From: Mesocentrotus franciscanus
Taxonomy: Eukaryota > Echinodermata > Echinoidea > Camarodonta > Strongylocentrotidae
DNA: 64,000 nucleotides
Direction: 5' to 3'
Assembly: GCA_037976565.1 (NCBI GenBank)
Contig: CP137671.1
Location: forward strand, 25,000,197 to 25,064,196
A program made the position numbers and the translations under genes. Numbering within the stretch: position 1 is the stretch's first letter; every line of letters starts with the position of its first letter. Shown in pieces: positions 33,458 to 45,343 of the stretch. A model generated the notes under the pieces. It was given only the letters and a program-made list of their open reading frames with translations. It had not been told where the DNA came from and did no database searches.

Positions 33458-33948
33458 CTATGTCCCTTTTGCAGCCAACATCAAATTCTGTAGAACTTTG
33501 CAGGAATTATGAATATGTCATGTATGTCCTATCTGTGAAATGTAAACGTTAGCAGTGTCCTAATATTCAAATTATGCAAGGAAACCCGTTTACTTGCTAG
33601 ACTTTACTGTCAGACGCTATTGAATGACTGACTGGCCTTTTTTCTCCTTTTTGTAATAACATACATAGAATGTATGATGTAAAGGGTACATGAGCATTGT
33701 CTACATCAATAACCCACTTCTTTGCGCAACACAAAATGTACGACCATTCGGTACAACTTGGTCTGAAAATCAGACTATTACTTACTGCAGTGGTATCACT
33801 TATGTCGATTCGACAACTAATAGTTGTTATTTTCCCACTTGAAGACATTTTCAAGCCCCCCTTTTTAGGGAAGTTCTAAATTAGTATTATCTTTCAAATG
33901 CCGTTGGAATTTAACCTTTTCATTTGTTGGCCTGCAAATGGGACATAG
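33458..33948. mobile_element. TA-flanked MITE, diverged solo copy
   Basis: 491 bp with ends CTATGTCCCTTTTGC and GCAAATGGGACATAG, flanked by TA at 33456-33457 and 33949-33950. Homologous to 6775-7295 over its length but clearly diverged. Confidence 0.8.
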
Positions 33949-34204
33949 TACCGCTAAGATTTGTTTATGTTTATCATTTATTTACAAGATATAAAAATGA
34001 AAACAATAATAGGCGGGGTCGTTCAATTTGTTAAATATATTCAAGATTCAAGATTCAAGTTTAAAAAAAATAATTGTATACAAATAATTTTATTATACCC
34101 ATTGCATTAGCTTATACAGCCCAAACCGATAATGATATTGATAAGATCTATCAAGCAGTCACAAAAAACGAATAAAAATTGCATAAAAAAATTGTCTGAA
34201 ATTA

Positions 34205-34465
34205 TTTGTCATAGACACGAACACGTGCAAAATACATTTTGCCTTCAAATCAAAAGTTCAAGTTTTTAAAATCAATTAAATTTATTTGGAACTTCGTTTT
34301 TGTTTACAACTTTTCAAAATAATTACGACGTATTAACGTAGTGAAGGGGGGGCATGTGTCCCGGTGGCAGTTAAAGAACGCAAAAACGAAAAAGAAAGGG
34401 GGTGCAATAAATGCAAAGAAAAGAGAGAAAGAGAAAGGGGAGAAAATGAATAAAAGTCATGAGCA
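34205..34465 (+). repeat. Dispersed repeat, copy 1
   Basis: Shares CATAGACACG, GACGTATTAAC and GTGTCCCGGTGGCAGT, then CAAAAACGAAAAAGAAAGGG, in the same order and direction as 45067-45343. Element type unknown. Confidence 0.75.
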
Positions 34466-34517
34466 AAAACTTGTTGGGATCAGAACAAAATCCGCATCAC
34501 CACCAAGTAGCATAATG

Positions 34518-35286
34518 CAGGGGCGGCGGAGCGTCTTCCAAAATAGGGGGGGGGGGCAACAACAAAAAGGGCAGTTTCTGGAGAAAAAACGGGGCACCTA
34601 CAAAGGGAAAAATTAAAAAAAAACATACATTGGTATATACCCATACATCGTCATGATTGTGATTACACTACCAGGGATGATATCAATATTTGTTTCTTTC
34701 TTTACGTGGTAGAAGATACTGCTTATAATTAAGCAACATAACTTGCAGTTGGGTGTAATGGTCTGAATATTAATTTGCGAAGCGAGCGAGCAAAAATTTT
34801 AAGATTTGTGAGGTCCCAGTGCGAAAAATTACATCTTATAAAGAAGACAAAAAAACAAATCCTGATGAGTATTAAGCACAATCAAATGAAGAAAGACTGA
34901 AAAGATCTTTTATAAGTAACATAATTATAACATTATAAATGAGAGCGAGGTCTAGGGATAATTAAAGAAAAAGGGGCTCTTAATCGCCTTGAATTAGGGG
35001 TGCATGTTATAGAGAAAGGAAAAGTAGGCACTTATCAAAAGAGAAAAGGACAGTTATTAGAAAAAAGAGGTGCTCGTGTCAAAGTAAAAAGGGCAATTAT
35101 CAGAGGTGAAAATGGCACTTCTTGCACCTGAAAAGGAACACTCAACAGAGATGAAAAGAGAGGAAATGGACAGTTATTAGAAGAAAGAGGGGCACTTGAC
35201 CTATATATAAAAAAGGGCTTTTGGGGGGTACCTGAAAAAGTTGGGGCACATTGCCCCCCTTCCCCCCACCGGGAGTGCCGCCTCTG
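34518..35286. mobile_element. hAT-like 769-bp element
   Basis: Left flank GCATAATG (34510-34517) and right flank GCATATTG (35287-35294) are an 8-bp duplication with one difference. Ends are CAGGGGCGGCGGAGCG left and CAGAGGCGGCACTCC read inward from the right. Its left half resembles the part of the array unit starting at 3751 (CAGGGGCGGCGGAGTC...AGCGAGCAAAAA), so the unit appears to contain an older relative. No transposase frame. Confidence 0.78.
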
Positions 35287-35489
35287 GCATATTGGGCAAA
35301 AGTGAGAGAAAAAAATCCGGAAAATCATGTAATTTTAGCAACATGTGTATATCACTGGTATCGTATTAGAAATAAACCACGTTTGAATTTTATTTTGGGG
35401 GTCAACTGCCCCCCATCAGTACGCCAGTGCATACACATACACATTACATACTCCGTGGTAAGAAGGAAGTAAGCGAGGGGGGAAGGAAG

Positions 35490-35860
35490 GCAGTGACAAA
35501 AGAGAGAGAGAGAGAGAGAGAGAATATGGCCCGGTTCAAATTCAGTTTTCTTTAAATTATTAGACCCGGTATACTGATGATAATTTATCTTCCATGTCAT
35601 TGCCTTATGACGCTACATAAAAAAGTACCATAGTACCGTTCACTGTCATCAAATATTGTTCCGTAGAGACGATGAACAAATAAGAATAATAACGCAAGGT
35701 CGTTAGTCATGAAAATGTCAACTTCTATCTCTCTCTGCTAAATAATCCGAACAATAGAATCAACCGAGTGGAATCAATTGTTAAACGAATTTATCATGAG
35801 TCCTAACATTTCAATTTGGTTCTGCACGTCATGGTAGTATTGTTTGTTAAATTTGTTTTT
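35490..35860 (+). repeat. Diverged relative of the array unit
   Basis: A GA run, ATGGCCCGGTTCAAATTCAG, then ATAGAATCAACCGAGTGGAA and TATCATGAGTCCTA follow the order of matching parts of the unit, with deletions. It is older than the array copies. Confidence 0.7.
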
Positions 35861-36384
35861 CCCTAAAAATTACCATGAGACATCAGGCTACATAGAACTA
35901 TGGTCGACAAACATGATATTGTCTTGAAAACAGTCAGAAAAAATTGGAACTGGAATGACTAAGAGATAATGCGGTCATGTAAACAAGTGCATTTTGTTCA
36001 TGTTAATCCTCCAGTACCAAAGTCATGATTGTATTCTCTACTTATTTCTTTTATATATTTTATTTTAATTTAAAATAGAAATTCGAATGTTTCATCTTTT
36101 CTCTTTATAACATTTCAGCAACGAATTGAGAGTTTTGGTAGACATCTTGGATGTATTATAGCAAAAAATCCCGGGTACATGACGTATTGCAAAATATAAT
36201 TATGATAATAATAAGAAGTTGCATAAAAATAATTATAAGACTAATAACAATGTTAATAATAACAATTATACTGATAATAATTACGATATTAACTATTATA
36301 GCAACAACACCAAGGATAATAAATATAATAATGATAATAATAATTATTGTTATGATACTGCTGCTATTACTACTACTATCATAT
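35861..36384. other. AT-rich DNA with ATA/ATT triplet tract
   Basis: No gene. From 36195 to about 36375 it is an imperfect AT-rich trinucleotide tract that keeps frames open and artificially extends the LINE-C frame upstream. Confidence 0.7.
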
Positions 36385-36803
36385 CGTGTAAAACAAAAGC
36401 ATAATATCCCATGGTTAACTAAGGATTTGATAAAGCTTTGTCACAGAAAATCACTCTTGTATCAAAAAAGATATATATATGTTAAACACCCTACATTGTA
36501 TAGACAACAGACTTTTAAAAAGTTTCGAAATTTTGTAACTTTAAAGATACGACAGGCTAAAAGAGATTACTATGAAAAAAAGTTCAATGAAGTAAAATGT
36601 AATATAAAGTCCACCTGGAAAGAAATAAATAGTCTCTTAAATTGTAAAAAGAAGGAAAAAAATAAAATTGATTCAATTGTAGTTAACAATGATGTTATAA
36701 CAGAGAATGAAGATATGGCTAATTCTTTTAATAATTTTTTTGTTAACATTGGTAAGAATTTACAGGATTCAAATAACACAACTTCTAATAATTCCTTTTT
36801 CTG
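36385..36803 (+). pseudogene. LINE-C region before the reverse transcriptase
   Basis: RQAKRDYYEKKFNEVKCNIK, STWKEINSLLNCKKK and NSFNNFFVNIGKNLQ match the linker before the reverse transcriptase in Jockey-type LINEs. The frame ends at a stop at 36802 and the next block is in another frame. Confidence 0.8.
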
Positions 36804-37537
36804 ATTATCTTAAACATCCAAATATACACTCAGTTTTTTTCAAGCCTGTAACTAAACATGAAATAATAACCATAGTCGATAATATGAAAAATAATTCAAG
36901 TGCAGGGATTGATAATATTAATATAAAAGTAGTGACATATGCTATTCATCTAATAAGTGAACCGCTAAGTGTAATATTTAATAAATGTATATCAAATGGC
37001 ATCTTCCCATTAAAAATGAAAATTGCCAGAGTAGCTCCAATTTTTAAAAATGGTGATCGTAAAGATATTAACAATTACATACCAATCTCAGTCCGAACAA
37101 TATTTTTCAAAATTTTAGAAAAATGTATTTATGATAGACTTATACATTTTATTGAAAGATATAATATTTTTATTGATAACCAATTTGGATTTAGACAGGG
37201 ACACACTACAACTACAGCAATACTAGATCTAATTAATAGCATAAATAAAGCAATTAACAATAAGGAATACGCTCTTACTATATTCATTGATCTAACTAAG
37301 GCCTTTGATCTTATAAATCGTTCCATTTTATTACAAAAATTGAAATATTACGGTATTAGGGGCACACCTTTAGAGCTTTTATCAAGTTATTTATCTGGTC
37401 GTAAACAATTAACAATTATTAATGGAGCTGAATCCCAAGTTAAAACAATGGGTTGCGGAATTCCTCAAGGATCTATTCTTGGCCCCCTTTTGTTTTTTAT
37501 TTATATTAATGACATGCCATGTTCAACTCAGAATTAA
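36780..37537 (+). pseudogene. LINE-C reverse transcriptase, catalytic block deleted
   Basis: Motifs in order: NNSSAGIDNINIKVV, IARVAPIFKNGDRKDINNY, FIDNQFGFRQGHTTT, LTIFIDLTKAFDLIN (catalytic Asp) and GCGIPQGSILGPLLF followed by FIYINDMPC. The next expected block, with the YxDD catalytic pair, is absent: the sequence goes within a few codons to LILNTNKTNYIMFG, which normally lies about 60-70 residues further on. The domain cannot be active. Confidence 0.9.
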
Positions 37538-38240
37538 TAGAGTTAATATTAAATACTAATAAAACTAATTATATTATGTTTGGAACTAAAACCAAAATTC
37601 AAATGAATTTAAATTTGTTCTATTCAAATAAAAAGATAACTCGAGTATTAAGTACAACATTTTTAGGAGTAACTGTAGATGAAAAGCTACCTTGGAACCA
37701 CCATATAAATCATCTTTGTAATACTTTATCTAAAAATATTGGTGTCTTATTCAGATTGAATTTCTTACCTCAGACTGTTTTGAAAATGTTATATCATGCC
37801 GACATTTCTTCCCATTTAAATTATTGTAATATTGTTTGGGGTTTCACTTCTAAAAGAAATATTGAACGAATTTATAAATGACAGAAACGTGGGATTCGCC
37901 TTATTACACACTCTGCTTATCTGTCTCACACTCTACCATTATTCAAAAAATGCAAGTCCTACCTATCCATGATTTATTAACCTTAAATACTGCAATTTTC
38001 ATGTTTCATCTGTCTAATAAACTTCTTCCAAAGATTTATGATGATTATTTTACTTTGAATTGTTCCATTCATAATTACAATACTAGAAATGCTCAAAATA
38101 TCCACCTTCCTTTAAACCGCAACAACTCAAATTTTTTTACAAAGGACCAATTATTTGGAATAACCTCCAAACTAATCTCAAGAATAGTAAGAACGTAAAA
38201 CAGTTCAAACGATTAGTTAAACAACACCTACTGAACTCAT
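37519..38240 (+). pseudogene. LINE-C C-terminal region
   Basis: STTFLGVTVDEKLPWNHHIN, LYHADISSHLNYCNIVWG and, after a stop at 37879 and a shift, KRGIRLITHSAYLSHTLPLF and NCSIHNYNTRNAQNIHLPL match the C-terminal part of Jockey-type LINE proteins. Three frames are used in turn. Confidence 0.85.
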
Positions 38241-38527
38241 AAATGATGAATATTTTGTTGTTTCCTATCTTTTCTTCCTTATCAATTTTTTTTTTTTTTT
38301 TTGTTTTGTTTTTAATTTTGATGTTTTTTTTAATGTTTTTGTTATGTTTTTTTCCTGTTATAATTTTTGAGATTTTCTTACAATGTATAATCCTTTATGT
38401 GTATACTTGTTAAGGGGTCATTTTTAATAAGCCCATTAGTGCTTTTTATAATCCCGCCACTATTATTCATATGTATATGTTATTGATTTGTAAATTGTTT
38501 TTAAAGTGGAAATAAATTGAATTGAAA

Positions 38528-39444
38528 AAAAAAAATTGAAGAAGAAGAAGATGAATGAAGACTCAGTATTGCGGTCCAGGTTCTTTTGATGTCATACTTT
38601 ATTCTCGAAAATAAAATCCGAGAAAGGATCAACCATGAAGAAATACAATGAAAAATAAAGAATAATAAATTGTCTTATTCATAAAGAGTTTTAATAAACA
38701 AAAAATCAGTAATAAAAGTAGTAAGCTGGTAGCTCAACTCTACTGTCATCACATTAAATTGTTTCCCTCAACTAAACTCCTATACAATTAAGTGACAAAA
38801 CATATGGCGTTATGTAAACGTATAATAGCATAGAGTAGAATAAGGAGGAAGGGAAGAGTTAGAGACAAAGAATGCATCAAAGAATGTACATGCTAAAACC
38901 TAAACTAACACAAATATCTAAGTTAAAACACAAATGAATCATATATCTCAAATTTTATTATGACCATAATATGTTGTGTATCTCTCAAATAGTATGCTTG
39001 TTTGTCAAAAGACTTGAGAAAGTGATACTTTATTAGCTTCCACAGTTGGGAACGCCAGTATGGCGTAGCTAAGTGGGTACGGGAGCAGGGGCGTGAATGG
39101 TGAAGAAAAAAAAACAGAAAAAAAGAGAGAAAAGAACGAAAGAAAGGGTGGAGAGGCCAGCTAGGTCACGTAAAGTATAGACCCTCCATGCAAGCACGCT
39201 TATATACTCGATTCGTTCTCTCATAATTATGTCGTCCATCCATTCTTGACCGGTAACCCAACCTTTCCTCCGTGAACCCCTGGCTAGAACCACACTACGC
39301 CATGCATGGTGACTGCCAAATTGATCTTTCTCGTTTAATAGCCTGAACTATATATCACATTTTTTTGTTTATCAAGTGATATTTTATTTGGTACTCAAAA
39401 CAATATAATATGATATAATGCAATACAGAGTTGTGACATGAGTA
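38528..39444. other. AT-rich DNA between LINEs
   Basis: No gene. Near 39058-39312, AGTATGGCGTAGC and CTACGCCATGCATGG form an inverted pair that may be another small hAT-like element, but no target duplication was found. Confidence 0.4.
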
Positions 39445-40228
39445 ATAATTCATTCATTCATTCAAAATGGTTTATTTCAAATAAAACTTTCATCGCGGGG
39501 TTTAGCCGAATTACAAAAGTTTGCAAATACAATGTAAATTATTGAAATTAAGAGGGGGAGAGATTTAAAAAGGAAGAGCAAAGGCTGAGAGCTGGAAAGG
39601 CATAGAACAAAGCAGTAGAAAGCGAGAATGGAAAGAAAAAAAGATATAGGAGGATAAACAAGAGAAGGGAAAATAAGAAGATTACGATGAAGAAAAAGAA
39701 GAAGAAGAAAGGAAATTAAAAGAGTAAAATAACAAAATAAAGTGAAAACAAAATATACAACCATGCCTATGGACAAGAGATGGGAGTGAAGAGGGGTGAT
39801 AAACTATTGTCATGACAGATTCAGTTAATTTCAGTTACATTTGATTCAATATGGTAAAACTATGGTAAAATTGTGTATAAATATACTTAAAAAGTCATTA
39901 AACAAATACAATACAAGATTGGTAGGAGTATATACATAGGCAAAGGCAAGGCAATAAAATCAAAGAGTGAAGGAAGAAGAAGAAGGAGAAGGGAAAGAAG
40001 AAGAATAGGAAGAAGGAGAAGAAGAAAATAAGTCTAGAAATAAAGAAAATAAGAAATACAAGGAGGAAAAAAGTGAAAAAAGAGGAAGGAAAGGAAGAAG
40101 AAGAAGAAGAAAAAGAAGAAGAAGAAAAAGAAGAAGAAAAAGAAGGGAGTCAAAGAGCAACAAAGCAAAAGCAACCAAAAAGCTGATAAAATTGCCAGGC
40201 CTGAAGGATACAAGAAAAGGAGGATCGT

Positions 40229-40720
40229 TCATCGTTTACTTTGGTTCAGTGCACGGATGAGGTACGGAATTGCACTATTTTGCATTCGTTTCGTTTTACA
40301 TATCAGTTCAGGGATTTGTGGTTTACGTCTTAGTGTTCTTGAATTATTTTCCGGATCGAGGGAAATACTGCTTAAATTGTTCAGTGTAGAGTAGGGTCTT
40401 TGGAAGAACGACAAGCACAAACTTTTCTTCTATCAGAAAGATATTCGAGGTTCAATTCATCTAGGACAGTGTCATAAGTTGAGTAACGTGCACCGAAAAT
40501 CACTCTCAAAACTCTCTTTTGGACTCTTTCTAACCTGGTGATTTGGTTTTGGGTGAGGCCTCCATTCCATACAGGGGCTGCATATTCAATTACAGGCCTT
40601 ATGTAGCACATATATATGGTCAACAAGTCATCATAGGGTAGACCATGACGTTTCAATAGTCTAAGCATATGAATCTTACTGTTTGCTCTCTTTATGATAT
40701 CATTTATGTTTTGGTCCCAT
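40229..40720 (-). pseudogene. LINE-B C-terminal region
   Basis: MLRLLKRHGLPYDDLLTIY, YIRPVIEYAAPVWNGGLTQ and ITRLERVQKRVLRVI, then a shift into a frame with NNSRTLRRKPQIPELICK. Same arrangement as the end of LINE-A. Confidence 0.8.
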
Positions 40721-40734
40721 TTTAATAAGTCATT

Positions 40735-41890
40735 CTAGATAATGACTCCTAATATTTTGGTGGCTTTAACAGTTGCCAGTACTTGATTTCCGATACAAAC
40801 TGCAGGATCGATTTGGGGAGACCGTAGGAAACAAACATTCATTTGAGCACATTTTGGGGGGTTCATCTTCATATGATGATGATCACACCAGGTTAGAAGA
40901 TTGTCCATAGACTTTTGTAAATCAGATGGTTGATTACAGTTTCTACATTCCACAATTGACAGGTCATCGACATATTTGAAGGTAGTTGAGTTCTGGAAAG
41001 ATGGATTAACGTCATTAACCATCGCTAGAAATATTATGGGACCTAATCTAGTTCCCTGAGGAACACCTGCATGTAATGACACCCAATCAGAACACGTTGA
41101 ATGGTATCGTACACACTGCTGACGGGAACATAAAAAAATCAGCAATCCATGGAATAATGGCAGACCTGGTGCCAAGGTCGATAAGTTTTCTAATAGCTAT
41201 CGTGTGGTCAACCCTATCAAAGGCTTTGGTAAAATCAGTTACAATTACCGAAGATGTAGCTTTGGGTTTATCAGCATTTTGGAATAACAGATGTAGCATG
41301 TTTATCAAGTAATGATTTGTTGAGAGGAACTTTCTATTACCAAATTGATTAGGGTCTATTTTGGGCCTTATATCTTGTAGAATCCACTTTGCCATGAAAC
41401 CTTCGGCTATTTTGGCGAAATGGTTGGTAAGGGAAATCGGGCGACGTCTGTCAATCATAGGGGTTGTCTTCGGGATCGGAATAACGATGGCTCGTTTCCA
41501 GTCCATTGGAACCTTGCTTTGGCTGAAAGAGGTATTAATGATGTTTGCAAGTGGGGTCGCAAGTTCAAGACAAAATTCTCTGATGATCCTAGCTGATATA
41601 TTACCTGGACCGCCAGCCGTTGTCTGTTGCACTCTTGACAGTTCTTTGTAAACTTCCCAAGATGAAACAGTCGGACATGGACTCCTAGAGGGTAAGTATG
41701 ATGGAAGGTCAGTTGGGTTAAATTGGTGGATGTCAGATGCAACGGAAGCAAAGAAATAGTTGATGGCAGAAGCTATTGCAAATTCATCGTTTGATGGTAT
41801 GTCAGGAACGTAAATGGGGCTCGGGTCCTTTGCGTTACCAGTGATTACTCGAATTTGTCGAAACCAAGCTGAAGGGTTACTTTTCTTCAA
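40735..41890 (-). pseudogene. LINE-B reverse transcriptase, frameshifted
   Basis: First frame (41890-41087): AGGPGNISARIIREFC, DWKRAIVIPIPKTTP, RRPISLTNHFAKIAEGF, and SSVIVTDFTKAFDRVDH with the motif A Asp. A shift between about 41160 and 41110 leads to the second frame: LHAGVPQGTRLGPIIF, FKYVDDLSIVE with the catalytic YVDD pair, and HHMKMNPPKCAQM. All catalytic motifs are present, only the frame is broken. Confidence 0.9.
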
Positions 41891-41950
41891 TCGTTGAACA
41901 CGTCAAAAGTGATGCATAATATTCCTTTTTTGCGTTTTCTATGCTTACTT

Positions 41951-42700
41951 TCAATGTTTTTTTAATCTCTTCCAAGCAATCACGTCATGTCGGTGGAAGG
42001 CTTTTTGTCGCTCATTGATGAGTTGTTTTATTCGTGTAGTCATCCACTGTTTGTCACCATTATGAAGTTTTACTCTACGAACCGGAAAGAACTTATTTAT
42101 TGCCGATTGAAGAGTTTGGATGAATACATCATACTTTTCATTGATATCCACTATGTTGATAACTTCAGACCAATCAACACTGTTCAGCCACCTGCCGAAG
42201 GATCGTTTAGCGCTATCGGGCATTGGACGAGTTGTTCGGTAGCGGCTAGTATTGGTGGGGACTGTTGTGGTCTCGCGGAATCCATAATATTGAGTTATGG
42301 TCAGATTGTCGTACGGGGGAGCAAATAAGTACATCTTTATATCTGTCACCTATATTGCATATAATCTTATCTAAGATTCTATCTCCTCTTGTCGGTTGAC
42401 TTACAACTTGTTCAAAACGGGGGTCGGCAGTTAAGGGGAATATCCATTTGGTTAAAGTCACCCGTTACGATGATTGCAGCTTCCGGATGGCGGGTGATGA
42501 GGTCGTCAATGGTTGCAAGGAGGTATTCAACCAGTTGTACTTCGACCGTGTTGTCAGGTTGGGGGAAGTAGACCGCAGCACAAAATATGCAGGATACAGA
42601 TCGAGGCAGCCGATGAGGGCGCAATTTGGCCCAAACAACCTCTAAATTGTCTGGCACCTCTTCTTCTTCTTGATTTGATTTTGTTTGGCAATTAGTCACA
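41951..42700 (-). pseudogene. LINE-B endonuclease end and linker
   Basis: VYFPQPDNTVEVQLVEYLL, PEAAIIVTGDFNQMDI (GDFN block), then in another frame FEQVVSQPTRGDRILDKI and VRQSDHNSILW (the SDH block of AP-endonucleases), then the linker KQWMTTRIKQLINERQK. At least two frameshifts separate the parts. Confidence 0.85.
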
Positions 42701-43025
42701 GTTGACTATTTTTGCCACACACTATTTTATGAATTTTTTATTCACATATACATATACATGCGTACAATTACATGTCATGAATGACTATTTTTAGAAATTT
42801 TCCCCCTCCATCCCCCTTGCTTATTTTATTTTATTTTTTTTTCTTCTTTTTTTTTTTTAGAAAATTATATTTACTCAACGAGACGGCCTAGCTCATTGTA
42901 CGTATACGTACGGTACTTTACTTGTGTTTACGCGCGCGCAAATATCACCTCTGTATGCACATGTGTACTTCGCACTCACCCCCACCCTTTTCAAAATGCC
43001 ATCTTACCTGTCCTTGAGGTTCATT
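42701..43025. other. AT-rich interruption of the LINE-B endonuclease
   Basis: About 320 bp including T-runs near 42830-42860 and a CGTATACGTACGGTAC palindromic patch near 42900. It separates two endonuclease pieces. No ends or target duplication recognised. Confidence 0.5.
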
Positions 43026-43240
43026 TCTCAGACTTTCGGTTTTAAACCTAGGTCACTCCGGCATAGGTGAGGGGGAGCCAGCTGTTGTTGGGGTGCCAGC
43101 TGTTGTGCCTCGATGTTGTTGGGTGTGGTTGCATTTAAGTGGTGTTTGGTATACACGGCTACGCCTCCTCCACAACATTAAAAGCATTCTCTTACATCTT
43201 GTAAAATATAACACAAGAAAATCAATATTTAATTTTCGGG

Positions 43241-43460
43241 GTTTAAATTAATTAGATTAGTCCACCGTCTGAACCGTCTCCGCCTGCCACAACCCACGCC
43301 GAGAGCGCAGCCCGGTAGAGACAAGGATCCACCGGACCGCGCTCCAAACACTGAAAGGGGAAATAATACACAAAAGACGGAAACCGCCGAGGCAGTGGAC
43401 CATGTTAAAAACACGAAGTAGTGCGGAAGGAAAGAAAAGGAACATTTCATGAATGAAAAC
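43241..43460. other. GC-richer unassigned segment
   Basis: The segment is GC-rich compared with its neighbours and is open on both strands for short distances. It could be a decayed upstream part of LINE-B (ORF1 or 5' region). No motif is recognised. Confidence 0.3.
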
Positions 43461-43788
43461 AACGTTCGTTTGAATTCGTCAATGAGACGGTTTCATTAAT
43501 TTTGAGGGGGTTATATATAGTATTTAATTACTGTATTCACGAGTGGACCCCACTTCTTGACATGTACATTTACTTTTCTTTGTCGTTTTGCTATATATAA
43601 CTCTTCATTGTATGATCTTCCTAAAACACTTTTTAAATAAAGATATACAAGGGTATGTGTTATTACATTTGCTTATATATATACATTTCTTAGCTATAAC
43701 TAAAATGTGATTTAAAAGCATTTTGTTTGTACGCTTTTCTAATACCCTGTTATCACCGTCTTGTCATCGAGGAAAGACAGATCAATGA

Positions 43789-43970
43789 TATCAAGAAACA
43801 ACTTTACATCATTCCAAATATTTGTGTGACTTTACAGGTCCACATAATGTGTTCGACTGTTTCATATTCAGAGCATCCGAACGAGCATAAAGAGGACGAA
43901 ACCAATTTCATTTTATACAGCTTATAGTTCAGTGCCAAAATATTATTTAATACTTTGAACTGAAACTATA
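43789..43970 (-). pseudogene. C-terminal Cys/His motif of another LINE
   Basis: The minus strand encodes FKVLNNILALNYKLYKMKLV then CSFGCSEYETVEHIMWTC, ending at a stop just after IFGMM. The pattern C-x3-C-x7-H-x4-C after a K-rich segment is the C-terminal zinc-knuckle-like motif of L1/Tx1-type non-LTR retrotransposon ORF2 proteins. A stop lies just upstream, so this is a fragment of a LINE clade different from LINE-A to LINE-C. Confidence 0.65.
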
Positions 43971-44879
43971 TATCACATTAAAGAAGCGGTGTTTTACGTA
44001 TCGTCATGAGCAAACCATTATTTAATGACCTGAAAAACTTTCGTCATCTATCATAATAGGGAGAAACAAACTAGAACACGACAAGATGTACTAACACATA
44101 TTAATTCAAACAACACGAAATCGACAGTTGATTATATTACAGTTAACGTGAGGGTGATGACGAAATATACTTATTTTGACAAACTTGAACTAAAATTAAA
44201 AAGCGTGGGATAGAACACTCCTTATTTCTTAAATAGGACCTTGACCATGTGTTCACATTTCTGGTTGAAGAAAGCAGAAGAATTAAGACATAAAATGTGA
44301 ACACATAACGCTTTGTTCACTAAAAAGAACCATATTGTGCTGGTATTATTATTATTGAGAAGCAAAATATCATTTAAAATCCCCAATGCAGTCATTGTAA
44401 ACTCGGCCTTCGCATGCGTTTAAAATCACGACATGCCTTACTCTTTGCACATGAATCACTTTGTTAGGGAACCAGTAACCAATTCTGGTGAGATTACTCT
44501 ATTCAACTAGGAATTAAGATCATTTTATGATCTGGATCATGAATTGCAAAGTAGCTGCTTGTCGTCGATTTCAGAGACTGGAGCTTTCGGTCTAGTATAG
44601 AGATGATAATTCTTGATACAAACATGCTTGATAAGTTGATATTCAACTAAGATCTTGCTTCGTCCACTTTTCAGAGAAAACAACTCATTGAAAATCTAGT
44701 TTTCAATTTTGCATTCTTCACACCACTCACAATTCTATTCTGGAGTCTAATACTACATCTGAATATATAATCAAATTGCATTCCATTTCAACAAGTCTAA
44801 AAGGAACTATCATGAACCTATATGTATCTATTGTTAATCTCATTATTTTTATATTCTCCTTTACTTTGATGCTTTTTAG
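43971..44879. other. AT-rich non-coding DNA upstream of candidate exons
   Basis: No coding segment or clear repeat seen. If the exons at 44880 and 48015 are real, this is intron. Confidence 0.4.
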
Positions 44880-45002
44880 CAATATTACAGAATGGGCCAG
44901 GACGACCTATTGGAAATCCAGGCTTTAAAATTCTGTCATACAAAGGTGAAGATAAGGAAAGACACATTTGTCATGAGATTGCCAGCAAGCTTGAAATATC
45001 AG
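44880..45002 (+). CDS. Candidate internal exon 1 of an unknown gene
   Basis: A pyrimidine-rich acceptor (CTTTTTAG) precedes 44880 and a good donor (ATATCAG then GTGACT) follows 45002. In the reading frame chosen the exon is phase 1 to phase 1, 123 bp. It contains NGPGRPIGNPGFKILSYKG and HICHEIASKLEIS. A second AG at 44889-44890 would give a shorter, phase 0 start. A second frame is also open, so coding status rests on splice sites and on phase agreement with the next exon. Family not recognised. Confidence 0.5.
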
Positions 45003-45066
45003 GTGACTTGTCTTATTTCATCCAATATGATTTGTTGTGGATCCCACAGTATTTGAAGAGGGAATA

Positions 45067-45343
45067 TTTTTCATAGACACGGACGCGTATAAAATACCTT
45101 TACCTTCAAATTGAAATTGATATTTTTTTTAAAATCAATTAACTTTATTTTGAAATTCGGTTTTGCTTACGACTATTCCAAATAGTTACGAGGTATTAAC
45201 ATGGAGAATCAAATATCCATTACAGGTAGTGAAAGGGGGGCACGTGTCCCGGTGGCAGTCTCGCAAAAACGAAAAAGAAAGGGGGTGCAATAAATGCAAA
45301 GAAAACAGAGGAAGAGAAAGGGAGAAAAAAGAAAAGTCATGAT
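45067..45343 (+). repeat. Dispersed repeat, copy 2
   Basis: Same order as 34205-34465: CATAGACACGGACG, CGAGGTATTAAC, GTGTCCCGGTGGCAGT, CGAAAAAGAAAGGGGG, TGCAATAAATGCAAAG. Both copies lie in the same direction, about 10.9 kb apart. Confidence 0.75.

Larger units (their letters stand above)
36385..38527 (+). mobile_element. 5'-truncated, internally deleted LINE-C (Jockey-superfamily type)
   Basis: Coding begins mid-protein at HNIPWLTKDLIKLCHRK, runs through FNNFFVNIGKNL, a reverse transcriptase and a C-terminal region, and ends with an AT-rich 3' part closing at GTGGAAATAAATTGAATTG then an A-run. There is no endonuclease, so it is truncated at the 5' end as expected for incomplete reverse transcription. 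A frameshift near 36790, an internal deletion near 37530 and further shifts make it a dead copy. Confidence 0.9.
39445..43175 (-). mobile_element. Decayed CR1/L2-like LINE-B on the minus strand
   Basis: Read on the minus strand: an endonuclease piece near 43170-43030 (GGGVAVYTKHHL), a ~300-bp AT-rich interruption, the rest of the endonuclease (IIVTGDFNQMD), a reverse transcriptase with YVDD, a C-terminal part and a purine/pyrimidine-biased 3' part ending in (GAAT)n at 39465-39445. It is broken by shifts and lacks most of its 5' end. Its C-terminal block (RPVIEYAAPVWNGGL) matches LINE-A. Confidence 0.87.

Noticed and set aside
39058..39312. Another hAT-like element (AGTATGGCGTAGC ... CTACGCCATGC)
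   Set aside because: The inverted pair is visible but no 8-bp flanking duplication could be found; left as a note only.
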